The notes: generated by a model from the letters alone, not told the origin. A DNA stretch of 7,442 nt from JBLNBU01 sp050260215 (GCA_050260215.1 JBLNBU010000277.1:1-7442), one strand, 5' to 3'. Shown: positions 1 through 6,654, counted from the stretch's first letter. Made by a program: numbers and translations.

Positions 1-191
1 AACTGTTCTTCAAGAACATGTCGGAACGCGCCGGCAAGATGATGCGCGAGGACATGGAGGCCATGGGCCCGGTGCGCCTGCGCGACGTCGACCAGGCCCA
101 GAACGCCGTCGTCGCCATGGCGAAGGAACTGGCCGCCTCGGGCCAGATCGTCATCTCCGAGGGCCGCGAGGAAGACGAGCTGGTGTACTGA
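1..191 (+). CDS. fliG: Flagellar motor switch protein FliG, C-terminal end (partial)
   Basis: Only the last 62 codons and the stop (TGA 189-191) are present; the frame is open from base 3 and the gene starts left of the window. The peptide shows the FliG C-terminal signature: NMSERAGKMMREDMEAMGPV, then RLRDVDQAQ and a helix ending in AASGQIVISEG. In the FliG family this is the end of the charged-ridge C-terminal domain, which interacts with the stator (MotA) and generates torque on the cytoplasmic face of the MS ring. The acidic tail ends EEDELVY. The stop lies one base before the fliH start, so the two genes are probably translationally coupled. The family is clear from the motif and the following fliH-fliN; nothing can be said about the missing N-terminal and middle domains. 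Confidence 0.93.
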   Translation, partial: LFFKNMSERAGKMMREDMEAMGPVRLRDVDQAQNAVVAMAKELAASGQIVISEGREEDELVY

Positions 192-192
192 C

Positions 193-861
193 ATGGCCAA
201 TATCCGCAAATACATGTTCGACCTGGACTTCAGCCCGCAGGCGGCCCAGCCCAAGGTCGCCGAGCCCGAGCCCCAACCCGCCTACGAGGAGGACGAGGCC
301 CCGCTGCCGCCGGCGCCCACCTTCACCGAGGAGGAACTGCAGCTGGCCCGCGAGGCCGCCTGGGAAGACGGCCACCAGACCGGCCTGGCCGAAGGCAACG
401 AGATCGCCGCCCGCATCCTGGCCGACGCCATGACCGCGCTGTCCAACCACCTGCACGACCTCAAGGTCCGCCAGGAGGAGATCGGCGACGTCAACGCCCG
501 CACCGCCGTGCGCGTCGCCCAGGCGGTGCTGAAGAAGGTGCTGCCGCGCACCTGCGAGGCCCACGCCTTCGAGGAAGTCACCCGCGTGGTCGAGGAATGC
601 CTGGGCCACGTCCTGGACGAGCCGCGCATCATCGTGCGTGTATCGGCCGAACTGGTCGACCCGGTGCGCGAGCGCCTGGAGGCGGTCGCCGGCGACCACG
701 GCTTCGAGGGCCGGGTGGTGGTCCAGGCCGACCCCCGCCTGACCGCCAGCGACTGCAAGGTGGAATGGACCGACGGCGGCGCCGAACGCGACCAGGTCCG
801 CCTGCTGGCCGAAATCGACGAGGTGGTCGAACGCGCCGTCCAGGCGATCGTGGTCGAATGA
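193..861 (+). CDS. fliH: Flagellar export ATPase regulator FliH
   Basis: A 222-residue protein in the position of fliH (flbE in Caulobacter). FliH holds the export ATPase FliI, limits its activity and docks it at the C ring (FliN) and export gate (FlhA). Visible parts: an N-terminal KYMFDLDF stretch (6-13) like the conserved start of alphaproteobacterial FliH; a flexible acidic/Pro-rich linker (about 20-45); a small-residue heptad-like run A56-G60-G64-G68 at four-residue spacing, the FliH-type GxxxG helix-packing repeat; a long helix (about 70-120); and a C-terminal FliH/YscL-type domain (about 120-222) with IIVRVSAEL and a VEWTDGG segment. ATG 193 follows the fliG stop by one base and has no good Shine-Dalgarno of its own, which favours coupling to fliG. 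The GxxxG run is shorter than in many homologues. The family assignment rests on the motif, length and neighbours together. Confidence 0.9.
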   Translation: MANIRKYMFDLDFSPQAAQPKVAEPEPQPAYEEDEAPLPPAPTFTEEELQLAREAAWEDGHQTGLAEGNEIAARILADAMTALSNHLHDLKVRQEEIGDVNARTAVRVAQAVLKKVLPRTCEAHAFEEVTRVVEECLGHVLDEPRIIVRVSAELVDPVRERLEAVAGDHGFEGRVVVQADPRLTASDCKVEWTDGGAERDQVRLLAEIDEVVERAVQAIVVE

Positions 862-871
862 ACGGAATTTC

Positions 872-890
872 GCCGGCGCTGACGGCCGGC
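872..890 (+). other. Small GC hairpin in the fliH-fliN gap
   Basis: GCCGGC (872-877) and GCCGGC (885-890) can pair as a 6-bp all-GC stem with a 7-base loop. It ends 3 bases before the fliN Shine-Dalgarno at 894-899. There is no T run after it, so it does not look like an intrinsic terminator. It could tune fliN translation or slow 5'-to-3' read-through, but GCCGGC is common in DNA of this composition and chance is a real alternative. Confidence 0.3.
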
Positions 891-893
891 AAC

Positions 894-899
894 GGAGGA
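894..899 (+). promoter_or_regulatory. Ribosome binding site of fliN
   Basis: GGAGGA is a near-perfect Shine-Dalgarno, 4 bases before ATG 904. It is the strongest one in the window, which fits a switch protein needed in many more copies than its neighbours (FliN is the most abundant C-ring protein in studied motors). Confidence 0.75.
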
Positions 900-903
900 C
901 GAC

Positions 904-1227
904 ATGGCTGATTTCGAGCTCAACGACTTCAAGGTTGACGGCGAGGAGATGCGCGAAGACGTCCCCGAGATGCCGCGCTCGGCGCGCGATCTCGAAGCCG
1001 TCTACGACATTCCGGTCCAGGTCTCGGCGGTGCTGGGCAAGGCGACCATGCAGGTCAACCAGCTGCTGAAGCTGGGCCGCGGCGCCGTGGTCGAGCTGGA
1101 CCGCAAGGTCGGCGAAGCCATCGACATCTACGTCAACAACCGCCTGGTGGCCCGCGGCGAGGTGGTGGTCGTCGAGGACCGCCTGGGCGTGACCATGACG
1201 GAAATCATCAAGACCGACCGCGGCTGA
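904..1227 (+). CDS. fliN: Flagellar motor switch protein FliN
   Basis: A 107-residue protein made of a short acidic N-terminal segment (1-30) and one SpoA/SpoIIIAE-type surface-presentation domain (about 32-103). The conserved core is easily seen: VYDIPVQVSAVLGKATMQV (33-51), LLKLGRGAVVELD (54-66) and the VNNRLVARGEVVVVEDRLGV stretch (77-96), which ends in the typical VTMTEII. FliN forms the bottom of the C ring, binds the FliH-FliI complex and takes part in CheY-controlled switching. The length is typical of short alphaproteobacterial FliN proteins, which lack most of the N-terminal extension of enteric FliN. The start is fixed by the strong GGAGGA site just upstream. The gene lies 42 bp after fliH and 13 bp before flbD. 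No fliM is seen in the window, so it must be encoded elsewhere. Confidence 0.95.
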   Translation: MADFELNDFKVDGEEMREDVPEMPRSARDLEAVYDIPVQVSAVLGKATMQVNQLLKLGRGAVVELDRKVGEAIDIYVNNRLVARGEVVVVEDRLGVTMTEIIKTDRG

Positions 1228-1228
1228 C

Positions 1229-1233
1229 GGGGA
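1229..1233 (+). promoter_or_regulatory. Ribosome binding site that decides the flbD start
   Basis: GGGGA ends 7 bases before ATG 1241, a normal spacing. An in-frame TTG at 1235 would leave only one base, so the ATG is preferred; it also gives a protein beginning MRLLIIGSLDG, which starts directly at the first strand of the receiver-like fold. Confidence 0.6.
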
Positions 1234-1240
1234 TTTGGAC

Positions 1241-2614
1241 ATGCGACTTCTGATCATCGGATCGCTGGACGGCCAGATCGGCGCAGCCAGCCAGATCGCC
1301 ATGGCCCGCGGCGCCAAGGTCCGGGTGTGCGAGGAGGTCGATTCCGGCCTCGACGTGCTGCGCACCCAGGGCGCCGACCTGGTGATGATCGACGTCAAGC
1401 GCGACGTGAAGACCTTCATCGAGCGGCTCGAGGAAGAACGCATCGTCATCCCGGTGATCGCCTGCGGCATCGCGTCCGACGCCTCGGCCGCCGTGCGCGC
1501 CATCAAGGCCGGCGCCAAGGAGTACATCCCCCTGCCCCCCGACGCCGAGATGATCGCCGCGGTGCTGGCGGCCGTCACCGCCGAGGCCCACGACATCGTC
1601 TTCAAGGACCCCCGCATGGCCCAGACGTTGAAGCTGGCCGAGCAGGTGGCCGGCTCCGACGCCTCGATCCTGATCACCGGCGAATCGGGCACCGGCAAGG
1701 AACTGATGGCCCGCTTCATCCACAAGAAAAGCCGGCGGTCCAACGGCCGCTTCGTCGCCGTCAACTGCGCCGCCATCCCCGAAAACCTGCTGGAATCCGA
1801 GCTGTTCGGCCACGAGAAGGGCGCGTTCACCGGCGCCGTGGCGCGCCGCATCGGCAAGTTCGAGGAAGCCGCCGGCGGCACGCTGCTGCTCGACGAAATC
1901 TCGGAAATGGACATCCGCCTGCAGGCCAAGCTGCTGCGCGCCATCCAGGAGCGCGAGATCGACCGCGTCGGCGGCAGCCAGCCGGTCAAGGTCGACGTGC
2001 GCATCGTCGCCACCTCGAACCGCAACATGGAGGAAGAGGTCCGCAAGGGCACCTTCCGCGAGGACCTCTACTACCGCCTCAACGTGGTCACCCTGGCGCT
2101 GCCGTCCTTGCGCGAACGCCCGCTGGACGTGATGGTGCTGGCCGACCACTTCATCCGCAAGTATTCCGACGCCAACGGCGTCGCCGCCCGCCCGCTGTCG
2201 GCCGAGGCCCGGCAGATGCTGACCCGCCACGTCTGGCGCGGCAACGTGCGTGAGCTCGAGAACACCATGCACCGCGCCGTGCTGCTGGCCGGCGGCGCCG
2301 AGATCGGCACCGAGGCGATCATCCTGTCGGGCGCCCCGCTGGGCGGGCATTCCGACCCGGTGGTGGCGCAGGCGGCCTCGGCGGCGGCTTCGGTGATCGG
2401 CGGCGGCGGCAAGTCGCCGCTGGTCGGCAAGACCGTGGCCGAGGTCGAGCGCGACCTGATCATCGACACGCTGAGCCATTGCCTGGGCAACCGCACCCAT
2501 GCGGCCAACATCCTGGGCATCTCGATCCGTACGCTGCGCAACAAGCTCAAGCAGTACACGGAGGAAGGCGTGCCGGTGCCGCCGCCGGCCGGCGGCGAGG
2601 CGGCGGCGCTTTAA
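1241..2614 (+). CDS. flbD: Sigma-54-dependent flagellar transcription activator FlbD
   Basis: A 457-residue NtrC-family activator. An N-terminal receiver-like domain (1-115) is followed by an AAA+ sigma-54 interaction domain (about 122-365), a Gly/Ala-rich linker (about 366-395) and a Fis-type helix-turn-helix (about 398-440, NRTHAANILGISIRTLRNKL). The AAA+ core looks functional: Walker A GESGTGKE (147-154), GAFTGA sigma-54 contact loop (194-199), Walker B LLLDE (215-219), candidate arginine fingers R273 and R279, and sensor II GNVRELEN (334-341). The receiver keeps an aspartate at the phosphoacceptor position (D51 in VMIDV). However, it has GS (7-8) where the acidic pair should be, and the conserved lysine is Leu (IPLP, 96-99), so classical phosphorylation is doubtful. 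In Caulobacter FlbD, with FliX, turns on hook and filament genes when early assembly is complete. Position right after fliN identifies it as flbD rather than ntrC. It could also be named fleQ/flrC-like. Confidence 0.9.
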   Translation: MRLLIIGSLDGQIGAASQIAMARGAKVRVCEEVDSGLDVLRTQGADLVMIDVKRDVKTFIERLEEERIVIPVIACGIASDASAAVRAIKAGAKEYIPLPPDAEMIAAVLAAVTAEAHDIVFKDPRMAQTLKLAEQVAGSDASILITGESGTGKELMARFIHKKSRRSNGRFVAVNCAAIPENLLESELFGHEKGAFTGAVARRIGKFEEAAGGTLLLDEISEMDIRLQAKLLRAIQEREIDRVGGSQPVKVDVRIVATSNRNMEEEVRKGTFREDLYYRLNVVTLALPSLRERPLDVMVLADHFIRKYSDANGVAARPLSAEARQMLTRHVWRGNVRELENTMHRAVLLAGGAEIGTEAIILSGAPLGGHSDPVVAQAASAAASVIGGGGKSPLVGKTVAEVERDLIIDTLSHCLGNRTHAANILGISIRTLRNKLKQYTEEGVPVPPPAGGEAAAL

Positions 2615-2628
2615 GGACGGGGTGAGGC

Positions 2629-4749
2629 GTGGCTGACGGTCAAGGAGCAGCGGCGAACGGCGCCAACGTGGCCAGGGACATCTGGCAACGGCTGAACGCG
2701 TCCATGCGTCGCGGCGACGTCGGGCTTGCGGTGGGTGTCATCGCCATCCTGATGGTGCTGATCCTGCCCATGCCGCCATGGCTGCTGGACATCGGCCTGT
2801 CGCTGTCGATCACCTTCGCCGTGCTGATCCTGATGGTCTCGATCTTCATCGAGAAGCCGCTGCAGTTCAGTTCGTTCCCCACCGTGCTGCTGATCGCCAC
2901 GCTGATCCGGCTGGCACTCAACCTCGCCTCGACCCGCCTGATCCTGGCCCACGGCCACGAAGGCGTCGAAGGGGCCGGCAAGGTCATCGCCGCCTTCTCC
3001 AGCTTCGTGATGAGCGGCAACTTCGTCATCGGCATCATCGTCTTCATCATCCTGGTGATCGTCAATTTCGTGGTCATCACCAAGGGCTCGACCCGCATCG
3101 CCGAAGTGGCGGCGCGCTTCACCCTGGATGCCATGCCGGGCAAGCAGATGGCCATCGACGCCGACCTGTCGGCCGGCCTGTGCGACGAGCCCACCGCGCG
3201 CAAGCGCCGCTCGGAACTGGAACAGGAATCCAGCTTCTTCGGCGCCATGGACGGTGCGTCGAAGTTCGTCCGCGGCGACGCGGTCGCCGGCCTGCTGATC
3301 ACCCTGATCAACGTGGTCGGCGGCATGATCATCGGCATGGCCCAGAACGGCCTGACCTTCATGGTCGCCGCCGACTACTACACGAAGCTGACCGTGGGCG
3401 ACGGCCTGGTCACCCAGGTTCCGGCGCTGGTGGTGTCGGTGGCCGCCGGCATGCTGGTGACCAAGGCCGGCGTACAGGATGCGGTCGACAAGGCGCTGTT
3501 CTCGCAGCTGGCGGGCTATCCGCGCGCGGTCGGCATGTCGGCGGCGCTGATGGGCCTGATGGCGGTGGTGCCCAACATGCCGTTCCTGCCGTTCTTCATG
3601 CTGGCGGTGGGCATGGGGTCGGCGGCGGTGCTGCTCGACCGGTCGCAGCGGGCCAAGGCCGAGCGCGAGCAGGCCGAAGCCGAGGAGAAGGCCAAGCAGA
3701 GCGCGCCCATGCCCGAGGAGCCGATCTCGTCGGCCCTGCGCATCGACCACGTCCGCCTGGAACTGGGCTATGGGCTGCTGCAGCTGATCAACAACCCCAA
3801 GGGCCAGCGCCTGACCGACCAGATCAAGGCGCTGCGCCGGGCGATTGCCGGCGACATGGGCTTCATCATGCCGTCGGTGCGCATCCAGGACAACATGCAG
3901 CTGCCGGCCAACACCTACGTCATCTTCGTCAAGGAATCCGAGTGCGGTCGCGGCGACCTGCGCCCCAACATGCTGCTGATCATGGACCCGCGCGGCGACG
4001 ACATCACTTTGCCCGGCGAAAAGACCAAGGAGCCCACCTTCGGCCTGCCGGCCATGTGGATCGACCCCACCAACCGCGAGGAAGCGCTGTTCCGCGGCTT
4101 CACCGTGGTCGACCCGCCCACCGTGGTCACCACCCACCTGACCGAGTTGATCAAGGACAACATGTCCGAGCTGCTCAGCCACTCGGAGACCCAGAAGCTG
4201 CTGGACGAGCTGGACAAGGAGCACCAGAAGCTGGTCGGCGAGCTGATCCCCAACCAGATCACCGTCGGCGGCCTGCAGCGGGTGCTGCGCAACCTGCTGG
4301 CCGAGCGCGTCTCCATCCGCGACCTGCCCACCATCCTGGAAGGCGTCGCCGAGGCGTGCGGCCACACCCGCAACATCACCCTGATCACCGAGCACGTGCG
4401 CGCCCGCCTGGCCCGCCAGATCTCGGACGCCAACACCGGGCCGCAGGGGTTCATCCCGCTGGTCACCCTGTCGCCGGAATGGGAGCAGGCCTTCGCCGAG
4501 TCCCTGGTCGGCCAGGGCGAGGAAAAGCAGATATCCATGGCGCCGTCGCAGTTGCAGGACTTCATCGGCCGCGTGCGCCAGACCTTCGAGCGCTTCGCCA
4601 TGCAGGGCGAAACCCCGGTGCTGCTGACCAGTCCCATGGCGCGGCCGTATGTGCGCTCGATCGTCGAGCGCTTCCGGCCCGTGACCGTGGTCATGAGCCA
4701 GTCCGAAATCCACGCCAAGGCGCGCATCAAGACGCTGGGGCAGGTGTGA
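2629..4749 (+). CDS. flhA: Flagellar type III export gate protein FlhA
   Basis: A 706-residue inner-membrane protein, the usual FlhA length. The N-terminal half (about 31-330) carries eight or so hydrophobic segments, beginning VGLAVGVIAILMVLILP and LLDIGLSLSITFAVLILMV. The FHIPEP family signature RLALNLASTRLIL (94-106) and the conserved cytoplasmic loop KGSTRIAEVAARF with PGKQMAIDADL (152-180) are intact, including the charged residues thought to couple export to proton flow. After a charged linker (about 335-365) comes the large cytoplasmic domain that forms the nonameric ring and docks chaperone-substrate complexes. The start is GTG 2629, 14 bp after the flbD stop, with only a modest AGGA-type site upstream (2614-2617), so expression may depend on coupling. 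FlhA versus the virulence homologue (SctV/InvA family) is settled by the flagellar neighbours. Confidence 0.97.
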   Translation: MADGQGAAANGANVARDIWQRLNASMRRGDVGLAVGVIAILMVLILPMPPWLLDIGLSLSITFAVLILMVSIFIEKPLQFSSFPTVLLIATLIRLALNLASTRLILAHGHEGVEGAGKVIAAFSSFVMSGNFVIGIIVFIILVIVNFVVITKGSTRIAEVAARFTLDAMPGKQMAIDADLSAGLCDEPTARKRRSELEQESSFFGAMDGASKFVRGDAVAGLLITLINVVGGMIIGMAQNGLTFMVAADYYTKLTVGDGLVTQVPALVVSVAAGMLVTKAGVQDAVDKALFSQLAGYPRAVGMSAALMGLMAVVPNMPFLPFFMLAVGMGSAAVLLDRSQRAKAEREQAEAEEKAKQSAPMPEEPISSALRIDHVRLELGYGLLQLINNPKGQRLTDQIKALRRAIAGDMGFIMPSVRIQDNMQLPANTYVIFVKESECGRGDLRPNMLLIMDPRGDDITLPGEKTKEPTFGLPAMWIDPTNREEALFRGFTVVDPPTVVTTHLTELIKDNMSELLSHSETQKLLDELDKEHQKLVGELIPNQITVGGLQRVLRNLLAERVSIRDLPTILEGVAEACGHTRNITLITEHVRARLARQISDANTGPQGFIPLVTLSPEWEQAFAESLVGQGEEKQISMAPSQLQDFIGRVRQTFERFAMQGETPVLLTSPMARPYVRSIVERFRPVTVVMSQSEIHAKARIKTLGQV

Positions 4750-4776
4750 TGACCCGTCGTTTCCCATCGGCCGAAC

Positions 4777-4819
4777 GCCTCATCCTAGCGCCCCGGCGGG
4801 GCGCACCTCAGGGTGAGGC
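4777..4819 (+). repeat. Imperfect palindromic element between flhA and flhF
   Basis: The outer arms GCCTCATCCT (4777-4786) and AGGGTGAGGC (4810-4819) pair over 10 positions with one G-U pair. The inner arms GCGCCCC (4788-4794) and GGGGCGC (4798-4804) pair perfectly around a 3-base loop. One base bulges on the left and five on the right. The whole can fold as a roughly 17-bp stem-loop in the mRNA. No T run follows, so a standard intrinsic terminator is unlikely. The CCTCATCCT ... TGAGG style arms with a GC-rich centre resemble the short intergenic palindromic repeats that are abundant in many alphaproteobacterial genomes; that link is from memory and cannot be tested here. It may be a dispersed repeat, an mRNA-stability element or a partial transcription block before flhF. 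Confidence 0.6.
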
Positions 4820-4829
4820 TAGCCTTCCA

Positions 4830-4842
4830 TTCCGGGCCGGAA
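4830..4842 (+). promoter_or_regulatory. 13-base palindrome over the flhF ribosome site
   Basis: TTCCGG (4830-4835) and CCGGAA (4837-4842) form a perfect inverted repeat around one central G. As RNA, the middle would open to a 5-bp stem with a 3-base GGC loop. The only Shine-Dalgarno-like bases of flhF (GGAA, 4839-4842, 7 bases before ATG 4850) lie in the right arm. It may be an operator or a small structure lowering flhF translation; coincidence is also possible. Confidence 0.35.
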
Positions 4843-4849
4843 CCTCGCC

Positions 4850-5857
4850 ATGCGCCTGAAATCCTTCACCGCGCCGACCATGGCCGAGGCCATGGAGCTG
4901 GTCCGCCAGGAGCTGGGCGAGGAGGCGATCATCGTCTCGACCCAGCGCGCCGCCGGCACCAAGGGGGTGCGCATCACCGCCGCGCTCGAGCCCGCCGACG
5001 CCGACATGGCGGTGGCCGAGCTGCTGCAGGAGGGCGGCAACGGCTCGGCGGCCGATGCGGTGCGCGAGGCCTTCGCCACCCACGGGGTGCCGCAGCGCCT
5101 GGCCGACCGCCTGGTCAACGCCGCCCGCACCGCCGAGATCCCCGACGCCACGCTGGCCTGCGCCGCCGCCTTCGAGGCGGGCTTCACCTTCGCCCACCTG
5201 CCCGAGCACTCGGCGCCGCGGCCGTTCATGCTGGTCGGCCCGCCCGGGTCGGGCAAGTCCATCGCCGTGGCCAAGCTGGCCGCCCGCTCAGTGCTCAAGC
5301 AGCGCCATGTGGGCGTGATCACCTGCGACAACATCCGCGCCGGCGCCGTCGAGCAGCTGGCCGCCTTCACCCGCATCCTGGAGATCGAGCTGGTCAAGGC
5401 CCGCGGCCCGGAAAGCATGCGCCGCATCGTCGAGGACATGACCGGCATGTTCGACCTGATCGTCATCGACAGCCCCGGCCTGAACCCGTTCAAGCCGGGC
5501 GACATGGAATACCTGCAGGCGCTGATCGAGGCCGCCGAGGTCGAGCCTATCCTGGTCATGGCCGCCGGCGGCGACGCCGCCGAAGCCGCCGAGATCGGCG
5601 AGGCCTTCGCCGCGGTCGGCGCCACCCGGCTGTTCACCACCCGGCTGGACACCACCCGCCGCCTGGGCGGCATGCTGGCCGCGGCGGACGCCGGCCAGCT
5701 GGCCTTCTGCGACGTGTCGGCCAGCCCGCACGTCGCCTCCGGCATCTCGCCGATCTCGGCGATCTCGCTGGCCCGCCTGGTCATCCCCCAGGCCCAGGCT
5801 CAGGCCGGCGCTTCCACCGACGATGAAACCTTCTGGACCGAGGCAGCAGAATCATGA
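4850..5857 (+). CDS. flhF: Flagellar SRP-type GTPase FlhF, divergent
   Basis: A 335-residue protein of the FlhF branch of SRP GTPases, which mark where (often at the pole) a flagellum is built. The N-terminus MRLKSFTAPTMAEAMELVR with ELGEEAIIVST (1-31) is the classic FlhF B-domain start. It is followed by an N-like helical part (about 65-115) and a G domain (about 124-315). G1 is GPPGSGKS (130-137), but the usual run of threonines is replaced by S-I-A. The G2 region CDNIRAGAVEQLAAF (159-173) is well kept. G3 is DSPGL (207-211) instead of DTAGR, and G4 is TRLD (264-267) instead of TKLD. The closing segment SASPHVASGISP (290-301) differs from the usual GQ-VPDD motif. GTP binding and hydrolysis may therefore differ from known FlhF proteins. 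ATG 4850 has a weak ribosome site; the stop overlaps the flhG start (ATGA, 5854-5857). FtsY and Ffh are ruled out by the B domain and by the neighbours. Confidence 0.85.
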   Translation: MRLKSFTAPTMAEAMELVRQELGEEAIIVSTQRAAGTKGVRITAALEPADADMAVAELLQEGGNGSAADAVREAFATHGVPQRLADRLVNAARTAEIPDATLACAAAFEAGFTFAHLPEHSAPRPFMLVGPPGSGKSIAVAKLAARSVLKQRHVGVITCDNIRAGAVEQLAAFTRILEIELVKARGPESMRRIVEDMTGMFDLIVIDSPGLNPFKPGDMEYLQALIEAAEVEPILVMAAGGDAAEAAEIGEAFAAVGATRLFTTRLDTTRRLGGMLAAADAGQLAFCDVSASPHVASGISPISAISLARLVIPQAQAQAGASTDDETFWTEAAES

Positions 5858-6651
5858 GCACGACCGAAGCCCCCACGCTGGCGCCCCGTCCCGTGCAACG
5901 GGCCAAGGGCCGCAACGTCGTCGCGGTCGCCTCGGGCAAGGGCGGCGTGGGCAAGACCTGGTTTGCCATCACCTTCAGCCACGCCCTGGCGCGGGCCGGC
6001 CAGAAGGTGCTGCTGTTCGACGGCGACCTGGGCCTGGCCAACGTCGACATCCAGCTGGGCCTGATGCCCAAGACCGACCTGGGCAGCGTGGTCGCCGGGC
6101 GGCTGACCCTGAACCAGGCCCTGGTCGGCTTCCCCGAGGGCGGCTTCGACATCATCGCCGGGCGCTCGGGGTCGGGCACGCTGGCCAACATCCCGCTGTC
6201 GCGCCTGCAGATGCTGTCCGAGGACCTGCTGCTGCTGGCCGGCGGCTATGACCGGGTGGTGGTCGACCTGGGCGCCGGCGTCGAGAAGACCACCCGGCAG
6301 TTCAGCCAGGCCGCCGGCACCATCATGGTGGTGACCACCGACGAGCCGACCTCGCTGACCGACGCCTATGCCTTCATCAAGGTCACCCACATGGAGCGGC
6401 CGGGCACCGACATGCGCATCGTGGTCAACATGGCCAACTCCACCCGCGAGGGCGAGCGCATCTACAACACGCTGTTGAAGGCCTGCGAGGGCTTCCTCAA
6501 GATCTCGCCGCCGCTGGCCGGCGTCATCCGCCGAGACCTCAAGGTGCGCGAGGCGATCCGCAACCAGACGCCGATCCTGATGCGCTCGCCCAACTCCGAG
6601 GCCGCCGCCGACGTCGAGGCCATCGTCGACCGGCTGTTGCGCGGGCGCTAG
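5854..6651 (+). CDS. flhG: Flagellar number regulator FlhG (MinD/ParA-type ATPase)
   Basis: A 265-residue P-loop ATPase of the MinD/ParA class. The deviant Walker A SGKGGVGKT (27-35) includes the signature lysine K29 that acts across the dimer. The switch I/Walker A' segment is FDGDLGLANVDIQLGL, and a switch II segment VVVDLGAGVEKTT stands for the usual DTGAG. VVTTDEPTSLTDAYAFIK is the typical FlhG sequence following it. In studied bacteria FlhG limits flagellar number, binds FlhF and FliM/FliN, and cycles on and off the membrane with ATP. The DQAxxLR activator motif known from the N-terminus of Bacillus FlhG is not seen: the first 20 residues are Pro/Ala-rich and basic. The residue after Walker A is Trp36, where small or polar residues are usual. 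ATG 5854 overlaps the flhF stop by 4 bp, with GAGG at 5840-5843, so the pair is almost certainly co-translated. Alternative names are fleN, ylxH and motR. Confidence 0.88.
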   Translation: MSTTEAPTLAPRPVQRAKGRNVVAVASGKGGVGKTWFAITFSHALARAGQKVLLFDGDLGLANVDIQLGLMPKTDLGSVVAGRLTLNQALVGFPEGGFDIIAGRSGSGTLANIPLSRLQMLSEDLLLLAGGYDRVVVDLGAGVEKTTRQFSQAAGTIMVVTTDEPTSLTDAYAFIKVTHMERPGTDMRIVVNMANSTREGERIYNTLLKACEGFLKISPPLAGVIRRDLKVREAIRNQTPILMRSPNSEAAADVEAIVDRLLRGR

Positions 6652-6654
6652 CCC

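Larger units (their letters stand above)
4750..4849 (+). other. flhA-flhF intergenic region, 100 bp
   Basis: This is the largest gap in the window. Besides the palindromes at 4777-4819 and 4830-4842 it holds an 8-bp palindrome TCGGCCGA (4767-4774). I found no sigma-54 (TGGC-N8-TTGC type) or clear sigma-70/sigma-28 promoter and no small open frame with a usable ribosome site. A promoter of unusual sequence cannot be excluded. Confidence 0.5.

Noticed and set aside
1235..1240. TTG 1235 as the flbD start
   Set aside because: It would be one base from the ribosome site and adds only two residues before the natural receiver start at ATG 1241.
151..2052. A 633-codon open frame on the - strand
   Set aside because: It lies opposite fliH, fliN and flbD, which have clear family motifs. 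Strong G/C third-position bias removes stops from the opposite strand, giving long spurious frames; its product is low-complexity with no recognisable domain.
2642..2670. Internal AAGGAG (2642-2647) as a ribosome site for a shorter FlhA from GTG 2668
   Set aside because: The spacing of about 20 bases is too long, and no other start codon lies at a suitable distance.
2611..4767. A 718-codon open frame on the - strand
   Set aside because: It is an exact shadow of flhA. The product is His/Gln/Asp/Gly-rich, as expected for the complement of a membrane-protein gene, and has no ribosome site or family motif.
4788..4804. Rho-independent terminator after flhA
   Set aside because: The stem is strong but no T run follows, and the downstream genes are on the same strand and functionally linked, so full termination is unlikely.
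2778..4859. A 693-codon + strand frame overlapping flhA
   Set aside because: An Arg/Pro/Gly/His-rich out-of-frame reading of flhA, typical of high-GC DNA; no domain is recognisable and it ends within the flhA-flhF gap region.
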